A DNA stretch of 64,000 nucleotides, taken from contig NZ_CP128846.1 in NCBI RefSeq assembly GCF_030388665.1, positions 5,840,501-5,904,500 of the forward strand, in the 5' to 3' direction. This DNA is from Streptomyces flavofungini (lineage in GTDB: Bacteria; Actinomycetota; Actinomycetes; Streptomycetales; Streptomycetaceae). The notes below the pieces were generated by a model, which saw only the letters and a program-made list of their open reading frames with translations, ran no database searches and was not told the DNA's origin. Numbering within the stretch: the stretch's first letter is position 1; each line of letters opens with the position of its first letter. The position numbers and the translations under genes are program-made. This document shows, one piece after another, positions 26,419 to 34,943 of this stretch.

Positions 26419-26579
26419 TTCCGGTCTCCTCGCAACTGCGCGCGCGGGCGCGCACGCATCAGGGTGTCGTGACGGAGTCGAGCGTAATAGGGGTGCCATG
26501 GGGTGCGACGGGGGCGAAGCTGACAGACTGTGGAACGACCAGTACCCAGTACACGGAACACACCCACGGAGGCAGCGCG

Positions 26580-26906
26580 GTGTCGGATGCGGATGCCAGG
26601 ACCCCTGCGCAGATCGAGGCGGACATCAAGCGCCGGCGCGACCAGCTCGCCGAGACACTCGACGAGATCGGGGTGCGGGTCCACCCGAAGACGATCGTCG
26701 GGGACGCCAAGGCCAAGATCTCTTCGAGCGTCGACCAGTCCCTCGGTCGGGCCTACGTCAGCGCGAATCGCCTCGTCTCCGAGGTGAAGGCCCAGTTCGT
26801 CGCGGAGGACGGGGCGCCCCGCGTGGAGCGGATCGTGCCGGTGGCCCTGGTCGTGGTGGGCCTGGTGGGACTCCTCGCGGCGGGCTCCAAGCGCCGCAAG
26901 GGCTGA
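26580..26906 (+). CDS. DUF3618 family membrane-associated protein
   Basis: A 108-residue protein from GTG 26580 (CGGAGGCAG upstream). Residues 8-45 (PAQIEADIKRRRDQLAETLDEI) match the DUF3618 helix; a helical middle and one C-terminal membrane segment (VALVVVGLVGLLAAG) with a Lys/Arg tail follow. Function unknown; actinobacterial members often sit near envelope stress genes. It is 43 bp ahead of the groES-like gene and may be co-transcribed with it. Confidence 0.8.
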   Translation: MSDADARTPAQIEADIKRRRDQLAETLDEIGVRVHPKTIVGDAKAKISSSVDQSLGRAYVSANRLVSEVKAQFVAEDGAPRVERIVPVALVVVGLVGLLAAGSKRRKG

Positions 26907-26949
26907 CCCGGAGGCGTACAGGACGTGCGGGGGCAGGTAGGTTCGGGGC

Positions 26950-27306
26950 GTGAGCGCCAAGACATCTGAACCACGCACCCACGACGACAAGCTGCCGATC
27001 CGGATGCTGCACGACCGCGTGCTCGTGCGTCAGGACACCGCGGAGGGCGAGCGCCGCTCCGGCGGCGGCATCCTGATTCCCGCGACCGCGGCCGTCGGCA
27101 AGCGCCTGGCCTGGGCCGAGGTCGTCGCCGTGGGGCAGAACGTGCGCACGGTGGAGCCGGGCGACCGGGTCCTGTTCGACCCCGAGGACCGCGCCGAGGT
27201 CGAGGTGCGGGGCGTGGCGTACGTCCTGATGCGTGAGCGCGATCTGCACGCCGTGGCCGCGGACCGCTTCGAGGGTTCCGAGGACTCCACCGGGCTCTAC
27301 CTGTAG
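26950..27306 (+). CDS. GroES-like co-chaperonin paralogue
   Basis: A 118-residue chaperonin-10 fold protein. PIRMLHDRVLVRQD, SGGGILIPATAAVGKRLAWAEVVAVG and VEPGDRVLFDP align with GroES beta strands. The mobile-loop region (TAEGERRSGGGILIP) is recognisable. It is not next to groEL and carries a longer C-terminus (DRFEGSEDSTGLYL), so it is a paralogue of the main groES rather than its replacement. GTG 26950 is the start. A hairpin terminator follows. Confidence 0.85.
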   Translation: MSAKTSEPRTHDDKLPIRMLHDRVLVRQDTAEGERRSGGGILIPATAAVGKRLAWAEVVAVGQNVRTVEPGDRVLFDPEDRAEVEVRGVAYVLMRERDLHAVAADRFEGSEDSTGLYL

Positions 27307-27312
27307 CACCGG

Positions 27313-27345
27313 GAAGGGGCTGGTGACCATCGTCACCAGCCCCTT
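27313..27345 (+). terminator. Terminator of the groES-like gene
   Basis: Stem AAGGGGCTGGTGAC/GTCACCAGCCCCTT with a short loop and a T-rich tail (TTTTGT), directly upstream of the guanidine riboswitch. Confidence 0.88.
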
Positions 27346-27371
27346 TTGTATGGCCTTTGCTACCTTGGAAG

Positions 27372-27415
27372 GACCCCGACGAGACGCGCCGTACCGGGAT
27401 CCGCAAAGACGACGC
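27372..27415 (+). ncRNA. Guanidine-III riboswitch (ykkC-III)
   Basis: CGACGAGACGCGCCGTACC, preceded by CCC and followed by GGG, then AAGACGACGC, follows the compact pseudoknot consensus of ykkC-III/guanidine-III RNAs, as in the Thermobifida fusca example. It lies 33 bp ahead of an SMR-family gene. Guanidinium binding should open the ribosome binding site GGAGG (27438-27442) of that gene; CACC at 27415-27418 could otherwise pair with the GGTG overlapping it. Confidence 0.9.
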
Positions 27416-27448
27416 ACCCCTGAAGTCCCACTTTTCGGAGGTGCCGTC

Positions 27449-27769
27449 ATGGCCTGGGTCCTGCTCGTCGTCGCCGGTCTGCTCGAGGTCGGCTGGTCGA
27501 TCGGCATGAAGTTCACCGAGGGTTTCACCCGCCTGTGGCCGAGCGTGTTCACCGGCGCGGGCATCGTCGCCAGCATGCTGCTGCTGTCCCACGCCGCCAG
27601 GACCCTGCCCATCGGCACGGCCTACGGCGTGTGGGTGGGCATCGGGGCCGCCGGAGCCGCGGTCGTCGGCATGGTCGCGCTCGGCGAGCCCGCCACCGCC
27701 GCCCGGATCTTCTTCGTCTGCCTGCTGCTCGTCGCTGTCGTCGGCCTGAAGGCCACGAGCGGCCACTGA
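27449..27769 (+). CDS. gdx: SMR-family guanidinium exporter (Gdx/SugE type)
   Basis: A 106-residue four-helix transporter of the small multidrug resistance family. The proton/substrate-coupling Glu13 is in LLEVGWSIGMK, and GTAYGVWVGIGAAGA is the Gdx/SugE-type helix 3 signature. The riboswitch directly upstream identifies guanidinium as the likely export substrate. It functions as an antiparallel dimer by family precedent. It encodes a single subunit, so homodimer topology is expected. Confidence 0.93.
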   Translation: MAWVLLVVAGLLEVGWSIGMKFTEGFTRLWPSVFTGAGIVASMLLLSHAARTLPIGTAYGVWVGIGAAGAAVVGMVALGEPATAARIFFVCLLLVAVVGLKATSGH

Positions 27770-27786
27770 GGCCAGGACGCGGTGGC

Positions 27787-27816
27787 GGCCCGCCGGGACG
27801 AGCCGCCCGGCGGGCC
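27787..27816. terminator. Bidirectional terminator between gdx and the PBP gene
   Basis: Perfect 11-bp arms GGCCCGCCGGG/CCCGGCGGGCC between convergent stop codons. Confidence 0.8.
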
Positions 27817-27824
27817 CGCCCGCG

Positions 27825-30635
27825 TCAGTCGTCCCCGCGGCCGCGCGGCCCCGTGGCCGTCCCCTGAGTGAGCCCGCCCAGGGCGCCCTGCTGGCCGCCC
27901 TGGGCCGCGCCGCCGTCCGCGGCACCGCCGTCGGCGCCGCCTCCGGTCGGTCCCTGGGTCTGCCCCTGCGTCTGGCCCTGGTCCTGGCCCTGGCTCTGGC
28001 CGCCCTGGTCCTGGCCCCCGGTCGGGCCCTGGCTCTGGCCGCCCTGGTCCTGACCGCCGGTGGGCCCCTGGTTCTGGCCCTGGTTCTGCCCCTGGTTCTG
28101 GCCGCCCTGGTCGCCGCCGGTCGCGCCGCCGTCGGCAGCGCCGCCCGTGTCCTCTTCGCCGCCGGTGGCGCCGCCCGTGTTCTCGTCCGGGTCCGGCTCC
28201 TCGGCGCCCTCCGACGGATCGGGCTGCACCGGCACGTCCGCGCCCTCCTCCAGCTCCAGGTCGAACTCCTTCACCGGCTTGCCCTCAAGGGCCTCCTTGG
28301 TGAACTGGGCCCAGATCCGCGCCGGATAGCCGCCGCCGTTGATGCGCCGCTCGCCGAGCGCGCCGTACAGCGGCGTCTGCACGGCCGTCTTCGGGTCCTG
28401 GCCCATCACGGCCACGACCGTCGCCAGGTCCGGCGTGTAGCCCGCGAACCAGGCCGCCTTGTCCTCCTCGGCCGTACCCGTCTTGCCCGCCGCCGGGCGG
28501 CCCGCGGCGAGCGCCGCCGTGCCCGTGCCGGAGTCGACGACGCTGCGCAGGATCGACGTGGTGGTGTCCGCGGCCTCGCGGCTCACCGCCGTCTTCTCGC
28601 CCCGCTCCGGCAGCGCGACGTCCGCGCCGTCCTTGGTGATCTTCTCGACGAGCGTGTACGAGCCGTGCTGGCCGTGGTTCGCGAGCGTCGCGTACGCCTC
28701 CGTCATGTCGAGCACCGACGCCGTGGACGGGCCGAGCGCGATGGACGGGGACGCCGTGAGGTCGGGGGTCTTCTCCGGCACGCCGAGCGCGACCGCGGTG
28801 TCCTTGACCCGGTCGGAGCCCACGTCGACGGCCATCTGCGCGTACACCGAGTTCACGGACTTGTCCGTGGCCTCGCGCACGGTGATGTCGCCGTACTGGC
28901 CGTCGTCCTCGTTGGCGGGCGCGTACTGGCCGCCGTCCCAGCCCTGCACCGGACGCCGGTTGTTGCCGTCGTAGATCGTGTTCGGCGTGATCGGGGTGCC
29001 GGACTGCGTGGTCGAGCCGTTCTGCACGGCCGAGGTGAACACGAACGGCTTGAAGGTCGAGCCGACCTGGTAGTCCCGCCGGGTGGCGTTGTTGACGAAC
29101 TGCTTGGTGTAGTCGATGCCGCCGTACATCGCGACGACCTTGCCGGTCTTCGGGTCCACGGACGCGCCGCCCACCCGCACGTTCCGGTCGATCTTGCGGG
29201 CCTTCTTGTCGAGCTTCGACATCACCTGGTCGTCGACGGCCTTCACGAACGCGTCCTGCCGGGGCTTCTGCAGGGTCGTCGTGATGCGGTAGCCGCCCCG
29301 GTGCAGGGCGTCCTCCTCGATGACCTTGTTCTCGATGAGGTAGTCCTCGACGGCCTTGACCACATAGCCGCGCTGCCCGGACAGGTCCTGGTTGCCCCTG
29401 GCCTGCTCCGGCTCCGGGAACTTCTGCTTCTTGCGGTCGGCGGAGGGCAGCCAGCCCTCCTTGACCATGCCGTTCAGGACGTAGTTCCAGCGGCCCACCG
29501 CGTTGGCCTTGTTCTCCGGGTGCGCCGCCACGTCGTAGGCGTTCGGGGCGTTCACGAGCGTCGCGAGGTACGCGCCCTGGCCGACGGTCAGGTCCTCGAC
29601 GTCCTTGCCGTAGTACGCCTGGGCGGCGGCCTGCACGCCGTAGGCGTTGCGGCCGAAGTAGCTGGTGTTCAGATAGCCCTGCAGGATGTCGTCCTTGCTC
29701 ACCTCGCGGTCCAGCTTGATCGAGATGAAGAACTCCTTCACCTTGCGGGTGACCGTCTGCTCCTGGCCCAGGTAGTAGTTCTTCACGTACTGCTGGGTGA
29801 TCGTCGAGCCGGACTGCTTGCCCTTGCCGGTGACGGTGTTCCAGGCGGCGCGGAGCATCGCCTTCGGGTCGACGGCGGACTCGCCGTAGAAGTCCCGGTC
29901 CTCCGCCGCGAGCACGGCGTGCTGCACATGCTTGGGGACCTTGGACAGCGGGACGTTCTCGCGGTTCATGCCCCTGCTGTCGTCGCGGGCCAGCTCGGTG
30001 CCGTCGGCGTACAGGTAGACGTTGGCCTGCTTGGTGGCCGTGGCGTTCGCGGGCGGGATGTCGATCAGCAGATAGCCCGCGGTGAAGCCGCCCACGCACA
30101 GCAGGACCACGAAGATGAACCCGGCGAGCACCATCCGCCAGGTCGGGAAGAGGCGCCGCCAGCCCTTGCGCTTGGGGCGCTTCTTCTTGCCCGCCTTGGC
30201 TGCCTTGCCGGTGCCGCCGTCACCGGGCGCGTCGGCGGCGGCCACGGAAGCGGCGGCGCCCTCGGCCCCGGCCGCTCCCTGCTCGGGCTCGCGCGGGGCC
30301 CAGCCCTGGTGCTGCTGCCCCTGGCTCTTGCCAGGACCCTGCCCCGCTCCCTGAGGGCCGGCGGGCACGGGCCGCAGCTGCTGGGTGGAGGGGTCGGGGG
30401 CGCCCTGAGGCGAGCCCTTGGGTGCGCCCTTGGGCGCGGAGCCCTGGGGACGGCCGAGCGGGCGGAGCTGCTGCGTGGAGGGGCCGCCGTCGGGAACGCT
30501 GGGTGTGCCAGGGGCGCCCTTCGGCGGTGTCGGTCCCTCGGCGGGCCCGTCCTTCCGGGCAGCGGGTTCGCTCGGCCGGGCGGTGGGCTCCTCCTGCCCC
30601 TCGCCCGGCTGCCGCTGTGGCTCGTCGCTGCTCAT
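27825..30635 (-). CDS. Bifunctional class A penicillin-binding protein
   Basis: A 936-residue peptidoglycan synthase. Residues 1-165 form a cytoplasmic tail rich in Pro/Gly/Gln, with STQQLRP twice (near residues 53 and 83); one membrane helix follows at about 168-190. The GT51 glycosyltransferase domain carries the catalytic Glu245 in AAEDRDFYG and GSTITQQYVKNYYLG. The transpeptidase domain has STFK (Ser526), SVN and KTGT (about 718). The C-terminal 120 residues are a low-complexity Gln/Gly/Thr tail made of GQNQ/GQTQ repeats, probably spanning or binding the wall. Convergent with gdx; 5' region has short tandem repeats. Confidence 0.95.
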   Translation of the reverse strand: MSSDEPQRQPGEGQEEPTARPSEPAARKDGPAEGPTPPKGAPGTPSVPDGGPSTQQLRPLGRPQGSAPKGAPKGSPQGAPDPSTQQLRPVPAGPQGAGQGPGKSQGQQHQGWAPREPEQGAAGAEGAAASVAAADAPGDGGTGKAAKAGKKKRPKRKGWRRLFPTWRMVLAGFIFVVLLCVGGFTAGYLLIDIPPANATATKQANVYLYADGTELARDDSRGMNRENVPLSKVPKHVQHAVLAAEDRDFYGESAVDPKAMLRAAWNTVTGKGKQSGSTITQQYVKNYYLGQEQTVTRKVKEFFISIKLDREVSKDDILQGYLNTSYFGRNAYGVQAAAQAYYGKDVEDLTVGQGAYLATLVNAPNAYDVAAHPENKANAVGRWNYVLNGMVKEGWLPSADRKKQKFPEPEQARGNQDLSGQRGYVVKAVEDYLIENKVIEEDALHRGGYRITTTLQKPRQDAFVKAVDDQVMSKLDKKARKIDRNVRVGGASVDPKTGKVVAMYGGIDYTKQFVNNATRRDYQVGSTFKPFVFTSAVQNGSTTQSGTPITPNTIYDGNNRRPVQGWDGGQYAPANEDDGQYGDITVREATDKSVNSVYAQMAVDVGSDRVKDTAVALGVPEKTPDLTASPSIALGPSTASVLDMTEAYATLANHGQHGSYTLVEKITKDGADVALPERGEKTAVSREAADTTTSILRSVVDSGTGTAALAAGRPAAGKTGTAEEDKAAWFAGYTPDLATVVAVMGQDPKTAVQTPLYGALGERRINGGGYPARIWAQFTKEALEGKPVKEFDLELEEGADVPVQPDPSEGAEEPDPDENTGGATGGEEDTGGAADGGATGGDQGGQNQGQNQGQNQGPTGGQDQGGQSQGPTGGQDQGGQSQGQDQGQTQGQTQGPTGGGADGGAADGGAAQGGQQGALGGLTQGTATGPRGRGDD
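27870..28115 (-). repeat. In-frame Gln-Gly minisatellite in the PBP C-terminus
   Basis: Degenerate 6- and 12-bp units (CTGGTTCTGGCC, CTGGTCCTGGCC type on the plus strand) encode a GQNQGQNQ, GQDQGGQSQ, GQTQGQTQ tail. The repetition suggests slippage-prone length variation between strains. Confidence 0.75.
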
Positions 30636-30658
30636 GTCTCGCGGAACTCCCGGTTCGC

Positions 30659-30703
30659 GTCGTACATCTCGTACGCCTCATACATCCTGTACGCCTCGTA
30701 CGA
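30659..30703. repeat. Short tandem repeat in the PBP promoter region
   Basis: Units of CGTACATCTC/CGTACGCCTC/CATACATCCTG recur about four times 25 bp upstream of the PBP start codon, between it and the ABC-2 permease gene. They could be regulatory or simple slippage products. Confidence 0.5.
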
Positions 30704-30869
30704 CCCATTGCACACTGTCGCCGCATGCCTTTCCGGCCAGGCACGCTCCGCGGAGCGAAAATGCCTGGCACGGTCGGCCCCGACCGCACTACGCTCCTGC
30801 GCTTTGGCCCGGGCACGGGCCCGGGCGCGGTGGCCTGGAGCGGTACGAGGCTCTCTGAAAGGGATGTGC

Positions 30870-31685
30870 GTGAGATCAGGACGGTTCCGCCTGTACGCGG
30901 CCGTCGCCGCCGGCAGCTTCCGGCGATTCGCCACGTACCGGATCGCGACCATGGCCGGTGTGTTCACCAACACGGTCTTCGGAGTGATCCTGACCTACAC
31001 CTATATTGCCCTGTGGGACGAGAAGCCTGGACTTGGAGGATACGACCAGGCGCAGGCTCTCACGTACGTGTGGCTCGGGCAGGCGCTCCTGACGACCGTC
31101 GCGGTGATGGGCGGCGGCTTCGAGGACGAGCTGATGCGGCGCATCCGCACGGGCGACATCGCCATCGACCTGTACCGCCCGGCCGACCTCCAGACGTGGT
31201 GGCTCGCCGGGGACCTGGGCCGGGCGCTGTTCCAGTTGCTCGCGCGCGGTGTGGCGCCGATGCTGTTCGGCGCGGTCATCTTTCAACTCGCTCTTCCGGG
31301 GGACGTGTTGACGTGGCTGGCCACGGCGCTCGCCGTGCTGCTCGGGGTGGTCGTCAGCTTCGCGCTGCGCTTCCTGGTGGCGCTCAGCGCCTTCTGGCTC
31401 CTCGACGGCACCGGAGTCGCCCAGATCGCGTGGCTCGCGAGCACCTTCTTCTCCGGGATGCTGCTGCCCCTGAACGTCTTCCCCGGCGCCCTCGGTGAGG
31501 TCGCCCGCGCGCTGCCCTGGTCGGCGCTGATCCAGGTGCCCGCCGACGTGCTGCTCGGCGAGCGCTCGGGCGCGGAGCTGGCGGCGGCGTACGCCTTCCA
31601 GGCCGGGTGGGCGGCCGTGCTGCTCGCGGCGGGGCGGCTGCTGCAGGCCGTGGCGACACGGCGGGTGGTGGTGCAGGGTGGCTGA
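30870..31685 (+). CDS. ABC-2 type transporter permease 1
   Basis: A 271-residue six-helix ABC export permease. It matches the family found with a second permease and an ATPase in actinobacteria (SFRRFATYRIATMAGVFTNTVFG, IDLYRPADLQTWWLAGDLG). GTG 30870 (VRSGRFRLY) is chosen since GAAAGGG lies at the right distance; ATG 30864 is the alternative. The stop codon overlaps the GTG start of permease 2. Substrate unknown; homologous trios are annotated only as ABC-2 exporters. Confidence 0.85.
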   Translation: MRSGRFRLYAAVAAGSFRRFATYRIATMAGVFTNTVFGVILTYTYIALWDEKPGLGGYDQAQALTYVWLGQALLTTVAVMGGGFEDELMRRIRTGDIAIDLYRPADLQTWWLAGDLGRALFQLLARGVAPMLFGAVIFQLALPGDVLTWLATALAVLLGVVVSFALRFLVALSAFWLLDGTGVAQIAWLASTFFSGMLLPLNVFPGALGEVARALPWSALIQVPADVLLGERSGAELAAAYAFQAGWAAVLLAAGRLLQAVATRRVVVQGG

Positions 31686-32676
31686 GGGGGCCTGGCAGGG
31701 GCGGACGCGGGGGCCGGAGGGGGAGCAGGAGCTGGAGGCGAAGCAGGGACAGGGGCAGGGGCAGGGACAGGGGCAAGGGCAGGGACAGGGACAGGAGCGG
31801 GAGCAGGAGCAGGAGTGGGGCGGGCGGCCGTCCGGACTGCGGGCGGGCAGCGCCGACGGGCCGCTGGAGCGGGCCCGGGACGGGCTGCGCGCCTACCGGA
31901 TGATCACCGCGATGTGGATCCGCTCCACCCTCGCCTACCGCGCGTCCTTCGCCATGACGGCCCTCGGCAACCTCACGGCGACCGCCCTCGACTTCGTCGC
32001 GATCCTGCTGATGTTCTCCCAGGTCGACGTGCTCGGCGGCTACCGGCTCCCCGAGGTCGCCTTCCTCTACGGCGCGGCCTCCAGCGCCTTCGGCCTCGCC
32101 GACCTCGCCATCGGCTCCATGGACCGGCTCGGCCGACGGGTGCGCGACGGCACCCTCGACACCCTCCTGGTGCGGCCCGCTCCGGTGCTCGCTCAGGTCG
32201 CGGCGGACCAGTTCGCGCTGCGCAGGCTGGGGCGGGTGGTGCAGGGGCTCTTGATCCTCGGGTACGCCTGCGCCGCCCTCGACATTGCCTGGACGCCCCT
32301 GAAGGTGCTGCTCGTCCCGCTGATGCTGGTCAGCGGCGCGGGGATCTTCATGGCCGTGTTCGTGGCGGGCGCGGCCTTCCAGTTCGTCGCGCAGGACGCC
32401 TCGGAGGTGCAGAACGCCTTCACCTACGGCGGCAACACGCTCCTGCAGTACCCGCCGTCCGTCTTCGGCAAGGACCTGGTGCGCGGCGCCACCTTCCTGG
32501 TGCCCATCGCCTTCGTGAACTGGCTGCCCGGCCTGTACGTGCTCGGCCGCCCCTATCCGCTCGGCCTGCCCTCGTGGGCCGCCTTCACGCCGCCCCTGGT
32601 GGCCGCGGGGTGCTGCGCGCTCGCGGGCCTCGCGTGGCGCGCGGGACTCCGTTCGTACCGCAGCACAGGGAGCTGA
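31678..32676 (+). CDS. ABC-2 type transporter permease 2 with Gly-Gln repeat tail
   Basis: A 332-residue permease whose first 75 residues are an odd cytoplasmic tail with seven consecutive Gly-Gln pairs, encoded by a hexanucleotide-like repeat (GGACAG/GGGCAG, 31749-31805). The conserved part starts near MITAMWIRSTLAYRASFAMTALGN and has six helices; RVRDGTLDTLLVRPAPVLAQ is typical of the family. GTG 31678 overlaps permease 1 by eight bases. A second possible start is GTG-poor, so the tail is probably translated. It forms a heterodimeric channel with permease 1. Confidence 0.83.
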   Translation: MAEGAWQGRTRGPEGEQELEAKQGQGQGQGQGQGQGQGQEREQEQEWGGRPSGLRAGSADGPLERARDGLRAYRMITAMWIRSTLAYRASFAMTALGNLTATALDFVAILLMFSQVDVLGGYRLPEVAFLYGAASSAFGLADLAIGSMDRLGRRVRDGTLDTLLVRPAPVLAQVAADQFALRRLGRVVQGLLILGYACAALDIAWTPLKVLLVPLMLVSGAGIFMAVFVAGAAFQFVAQDASEVQNAFTYGGNTLLQYPPSVFGKDLVRGATFLVPIAFVNWLPGLYVLGRPYPLGLPSWAAFTPPLVAAGCCALAGLAWRAGLRSYRSTGS

Positions 32677-32682
32677 TACGTC

Positions 32683-33672
32683 ATGGACACGGTCCTGGAC
32701 CCCGGCCCGGACGCCGACTTCATCGCGCTCGACGGGATCGAGAAGATCTTCGACGTACGCCGGAGGACCGGCTTCCTGCGCCGCGAGCGGCACCAGGTGC
32801 GGGCCGTCGACGGCATCACCTTCCGGGTGCCGCGCGGTGAGATGGTCGGCTACATCGGGCCCAACGGCGCGGGCAAGTCCACCACCATCAAGATGCTGAC
32901 CGGCATCCTCACGCCCAGCGGCGGCCGGCTGCGGGTCGCGGGCATCGACCCGGCCCGTGAGCGCACCCGGCTCGCCCGCCGCATCGGGGTGGTCTTCGGC
33001 CAGCGCACCACCCTGTGGTGGGACCTGCCGCTCATCGACTCGTACCGCCTGATGCACCGCATGTACCGCATCCCCGACCGGCGCTACGCCGAGAACCTGG
33101 ACCGGTGCGTGGAACTCCTCGACCTGGGCGACCTGTTGGACGTGCCGGTGCGTCAGCTCTCCCTCGGCCAGCGGATGCGCGGTGACATCGCGGCGGCGCT
33201 CCTGCACGACCCCGAGGTGCTCTACCTCGACGAGCCGACGATCGGCCTCGACGTCGTCAGCAAGGCGAAGGTCCGCGGCTTCCTGCGCGACCTGAACGCC
33301 GAGTCCGGCACGACCGTGCTCCTGACCACCCACGACCTCACCGACATCGAGCAGCTGTGCAAGCGCGTCATGGTCATCGACCACGGGCGGCTGATGTACG
33401 ACGGGCCGCTGGCCGGGCTGCACGAGGTGGGCGCGAGCGAACGCACCCTCGTGGTCGACCTGGAACACGAACTTCCGCCCCTGGAGGTCGAGTCGGCCCG
33501 GGTCGTGAAGGTCGACGGGCCCCGGCAGTGGCTGGCGTTCCCGGCCGCCGCGTCCGCCGCGCCGCTGGTCGCCGCGGTCGCGGAGCGCTATCCCCTCGTC
33601 GACCTGTCCGTGCGCGAGCCCGACATCGAGGCCGTCATTGCCAAGATGTACGCGGACCGGGGGACCTCGTAG
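32683..33672 (+). CDS. ABC-2 transporter ATP-binding protein
   Basis: A 329-residue ATPase, six bases after permease 2. Walker A GPNGAGKST, signature LSLGQRMRG and Walker B VLYLDEPTIGLD are intact; VFGQRTTLWWDLPLIDSYRL is a characteristic Q-loop of this exporter subfamily. A C-terminal extension of about 80 residues follows the NBD and is common in ABC-2 ATPases. It powers the two preceding permeases. The operon of three genes lies between the PBP and the DUF1707 gene. Confidence 0.92.
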   Translation: MDTVLDPGPDADFIALDGIEKIFDVRRRTGFLRRERHQVRAVDGITFRVPRGEMVGYIGPNGAGKSTTIKMLTGILTPSGGRLRVAGIDPARERTRLARRIGVVFGQRTTLWWDLPLIDSYRLMHRMYRIPDRRYAENLDRCVELLDLGDLLDVPVRQLSLGQRMRGDIAAALLHDPEVLYLDEPTIGLDVVSKAKVRGFLRDLNAESGTTVLLTTHDLTDIEQLCKRVMVIDHGRLMYDGPLAGLHEVGASERTLVVDLEHELPPLEVESARVVKVDGPRQWLAFPAAASAAPLVAAVAERYPLVDLSVREPDIEAVIAKMYADRGTS

Positions 33673-33773
33673 GCTGCGGGTGCCGCGTACTTCCAGGGAC
33701 GCCCCCGGGCCCGCGGCAGGAGAAGCAGGTCGGCCGGATTCACCGGCACGGACATCACGAGGTGAACCTCAGC

Positions 33774-34622
33774 ATGACGGACGCCGAGCCCACGCCGCCG
33801 AAGAAGCTGCCCGAAGCCGCCGGGCGGGACTCCGCGCAGCCGCCCGCCGCCGAGGTCAGCCCTGCCGAGGTCAGCCCCGCCGAGGTCAGCCCCGCCGAGG
33901 TCAGCCCCACCGAGCTGCGGGCCTCCGACGCCGACCGCGAGAAGGTCGCCGACGCGCTGCGCGAGGCGCTGGCCGAGGGGCGCCTCGACATGGAGGAGTT
34001 CGGCGAACGCCTCGACGCGGCCTACCGCGCCCGCACCTACGGCGAACTCGCTCCCCTCACCCGGGACCTGCCGTCCGCCGTCACCCCCGGACCCAAGGTG
34101 TCCATGGTCAAGCGCTCCGGCGGCGCGGACAGCGACGAGATCGACTGGGACGAGCGGATCGTCGGGGGCGAGCCCTCGTCCAGCGGGGGCTTCGCGATCT
34201 GGGGCGGGTTCAACCGCAAGGGCGGCTGGACGATCGGGCGGCTCTTCACGTCCTTCGTGATGTGGGGCGGCGGCGAGATCGACCTGCGCGAGGCGCGGTT
34301 CGCCGAGCGGGACGTCGTCATCCGGTGCTTCGCCCTCATGGGCGGCATCCAGGTCACCGTGCCGCCCGAGCTGAACGTCACCGTCAAGGGCTTCGGGATC
34401 ATGGGCGGCTTCGGGGACGACGCCACGGGGCCCGGCACGCCGGGCTCGCCGCGCGTCGTCGTCACCGGGTTCGCCCTCATGGGCGGGGTCGCCGTCGAAC
34501 GCAAGCTCCGCAAGCAGGTGCGGGCTCGCCTCAAGGCGGAGCGGCGGGAGCTGCAGGCGCGGAGGCGGGAGGAACGGCATGCGCTGCATGAGCGCCGCAG
34601 GGAGGAACGCCGGCGGGACTGA
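33774..34622 (+). CDS. DUF1707 protein with LiaF-like C-terminal domain
   Basis: A 282-residue cytoplasmic protein. Residues 26-45 are four perfect AEVSP units; residues 48-100 (ELRASDADREKVADALREAL, then LDMEEFGERLDAAYRARTYGELAPL) are a DUF1707 domain, and the rest matches the cell-wall-active antibiotic response (LiaF-like) beta domain (FALMGGIQVTVPPELNV, GFGIMGGF). The C-terminus is a highly basic helix (RRELQARRREERHALHERRR). The combination suggests envelope-stress sensing, by family analogy only. ATG 33774; GAGGTG lies upstream. Confidence 0.85.
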   Translation: MTDAEPTPPKKLPEAAGRDSAQPPAAEVSPAEVSPAEVSPAEVSPTELRASDADREKVADALREALAEGRLDMEEFGERLDAAYRARTYGELAPLTRDLPSAVTPGPKVSMVKRSGGADSDEIDWDERIVGGEPSSSGGFAIWGGFNRKGGWTIGRLFTSFVMWGGGEIDLREARFAERDVVIRCFALMGGIQVTVPPELNVTVKGFGIMGGFGDDATGPGTPGSPRVVVTGFALMGGVAVERKLRKQVRARLKAERRELQARRREERHALHERRREERRRD

Positions 34623-34629
34623 CCCTCGC

Positions 34630-34728
34630 GGGGCGCCCCAGTCCCACCCCTTCTCCGATCCCGGGGCTGCGCCCCGGACCCCGTTATCGGCGCTCCGCGC
34701 CTCGTCCTCAAACGCCGGACGGGCTGAA
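34630..34728 (-). repeat. Dispersed palindromic repeat, copy 7 (inverted)
   Basis: CCCACCCCTTCTCCGATCCC, GGGGCTGCGCCCCGGACCCC, then TTATCGGCGCTCCGCGCC, TCGTCCTCAAACGCCGGACG, GGCTGAAA. The core is identical to copy 1 over 30 bases. It starts 8 bp after the DUF1707 stop codon. Confidence 0.88.
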
Positions 34729-34844
34729 ACTTCCCCGGGGCGGGCCGGAGAGGTACCGCAGGGCTGATGGTGCCGGGCTGTTGCTCAGCAGGGTGCGGGT
34801 TTGGGCGGGTGGGTGAGAGAGCCCGTCGTGGGGGTCCCCCCTGC

Positions 34845-34905
34845 TCCTTAAGAGCTTGGGGGAGATTGAGGACGAGGCGCGGAGCGCCGATGCGGGGGCG
34901 GGCCG
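34845..34905 (+). repeat. Dispersed palindromic repeat, copy 8 (partial, direct)
   Basis: GGGGGAGATTGAGGACGAGG, then CGCGGAGCGCCGATGCGGGG. The left CCCGTCCGGCG part is missing. Together with copy 7 it fills the 321-bp spacer (34623-34943) between the converging DUF1707 and SGNH hydrolase genes; I see no gene there. Confidence 0.75.
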
Positions 34906-34943
34906 GCCCACCCGCACGGTGACCCGGCGCGCGCCCCGGCGGG

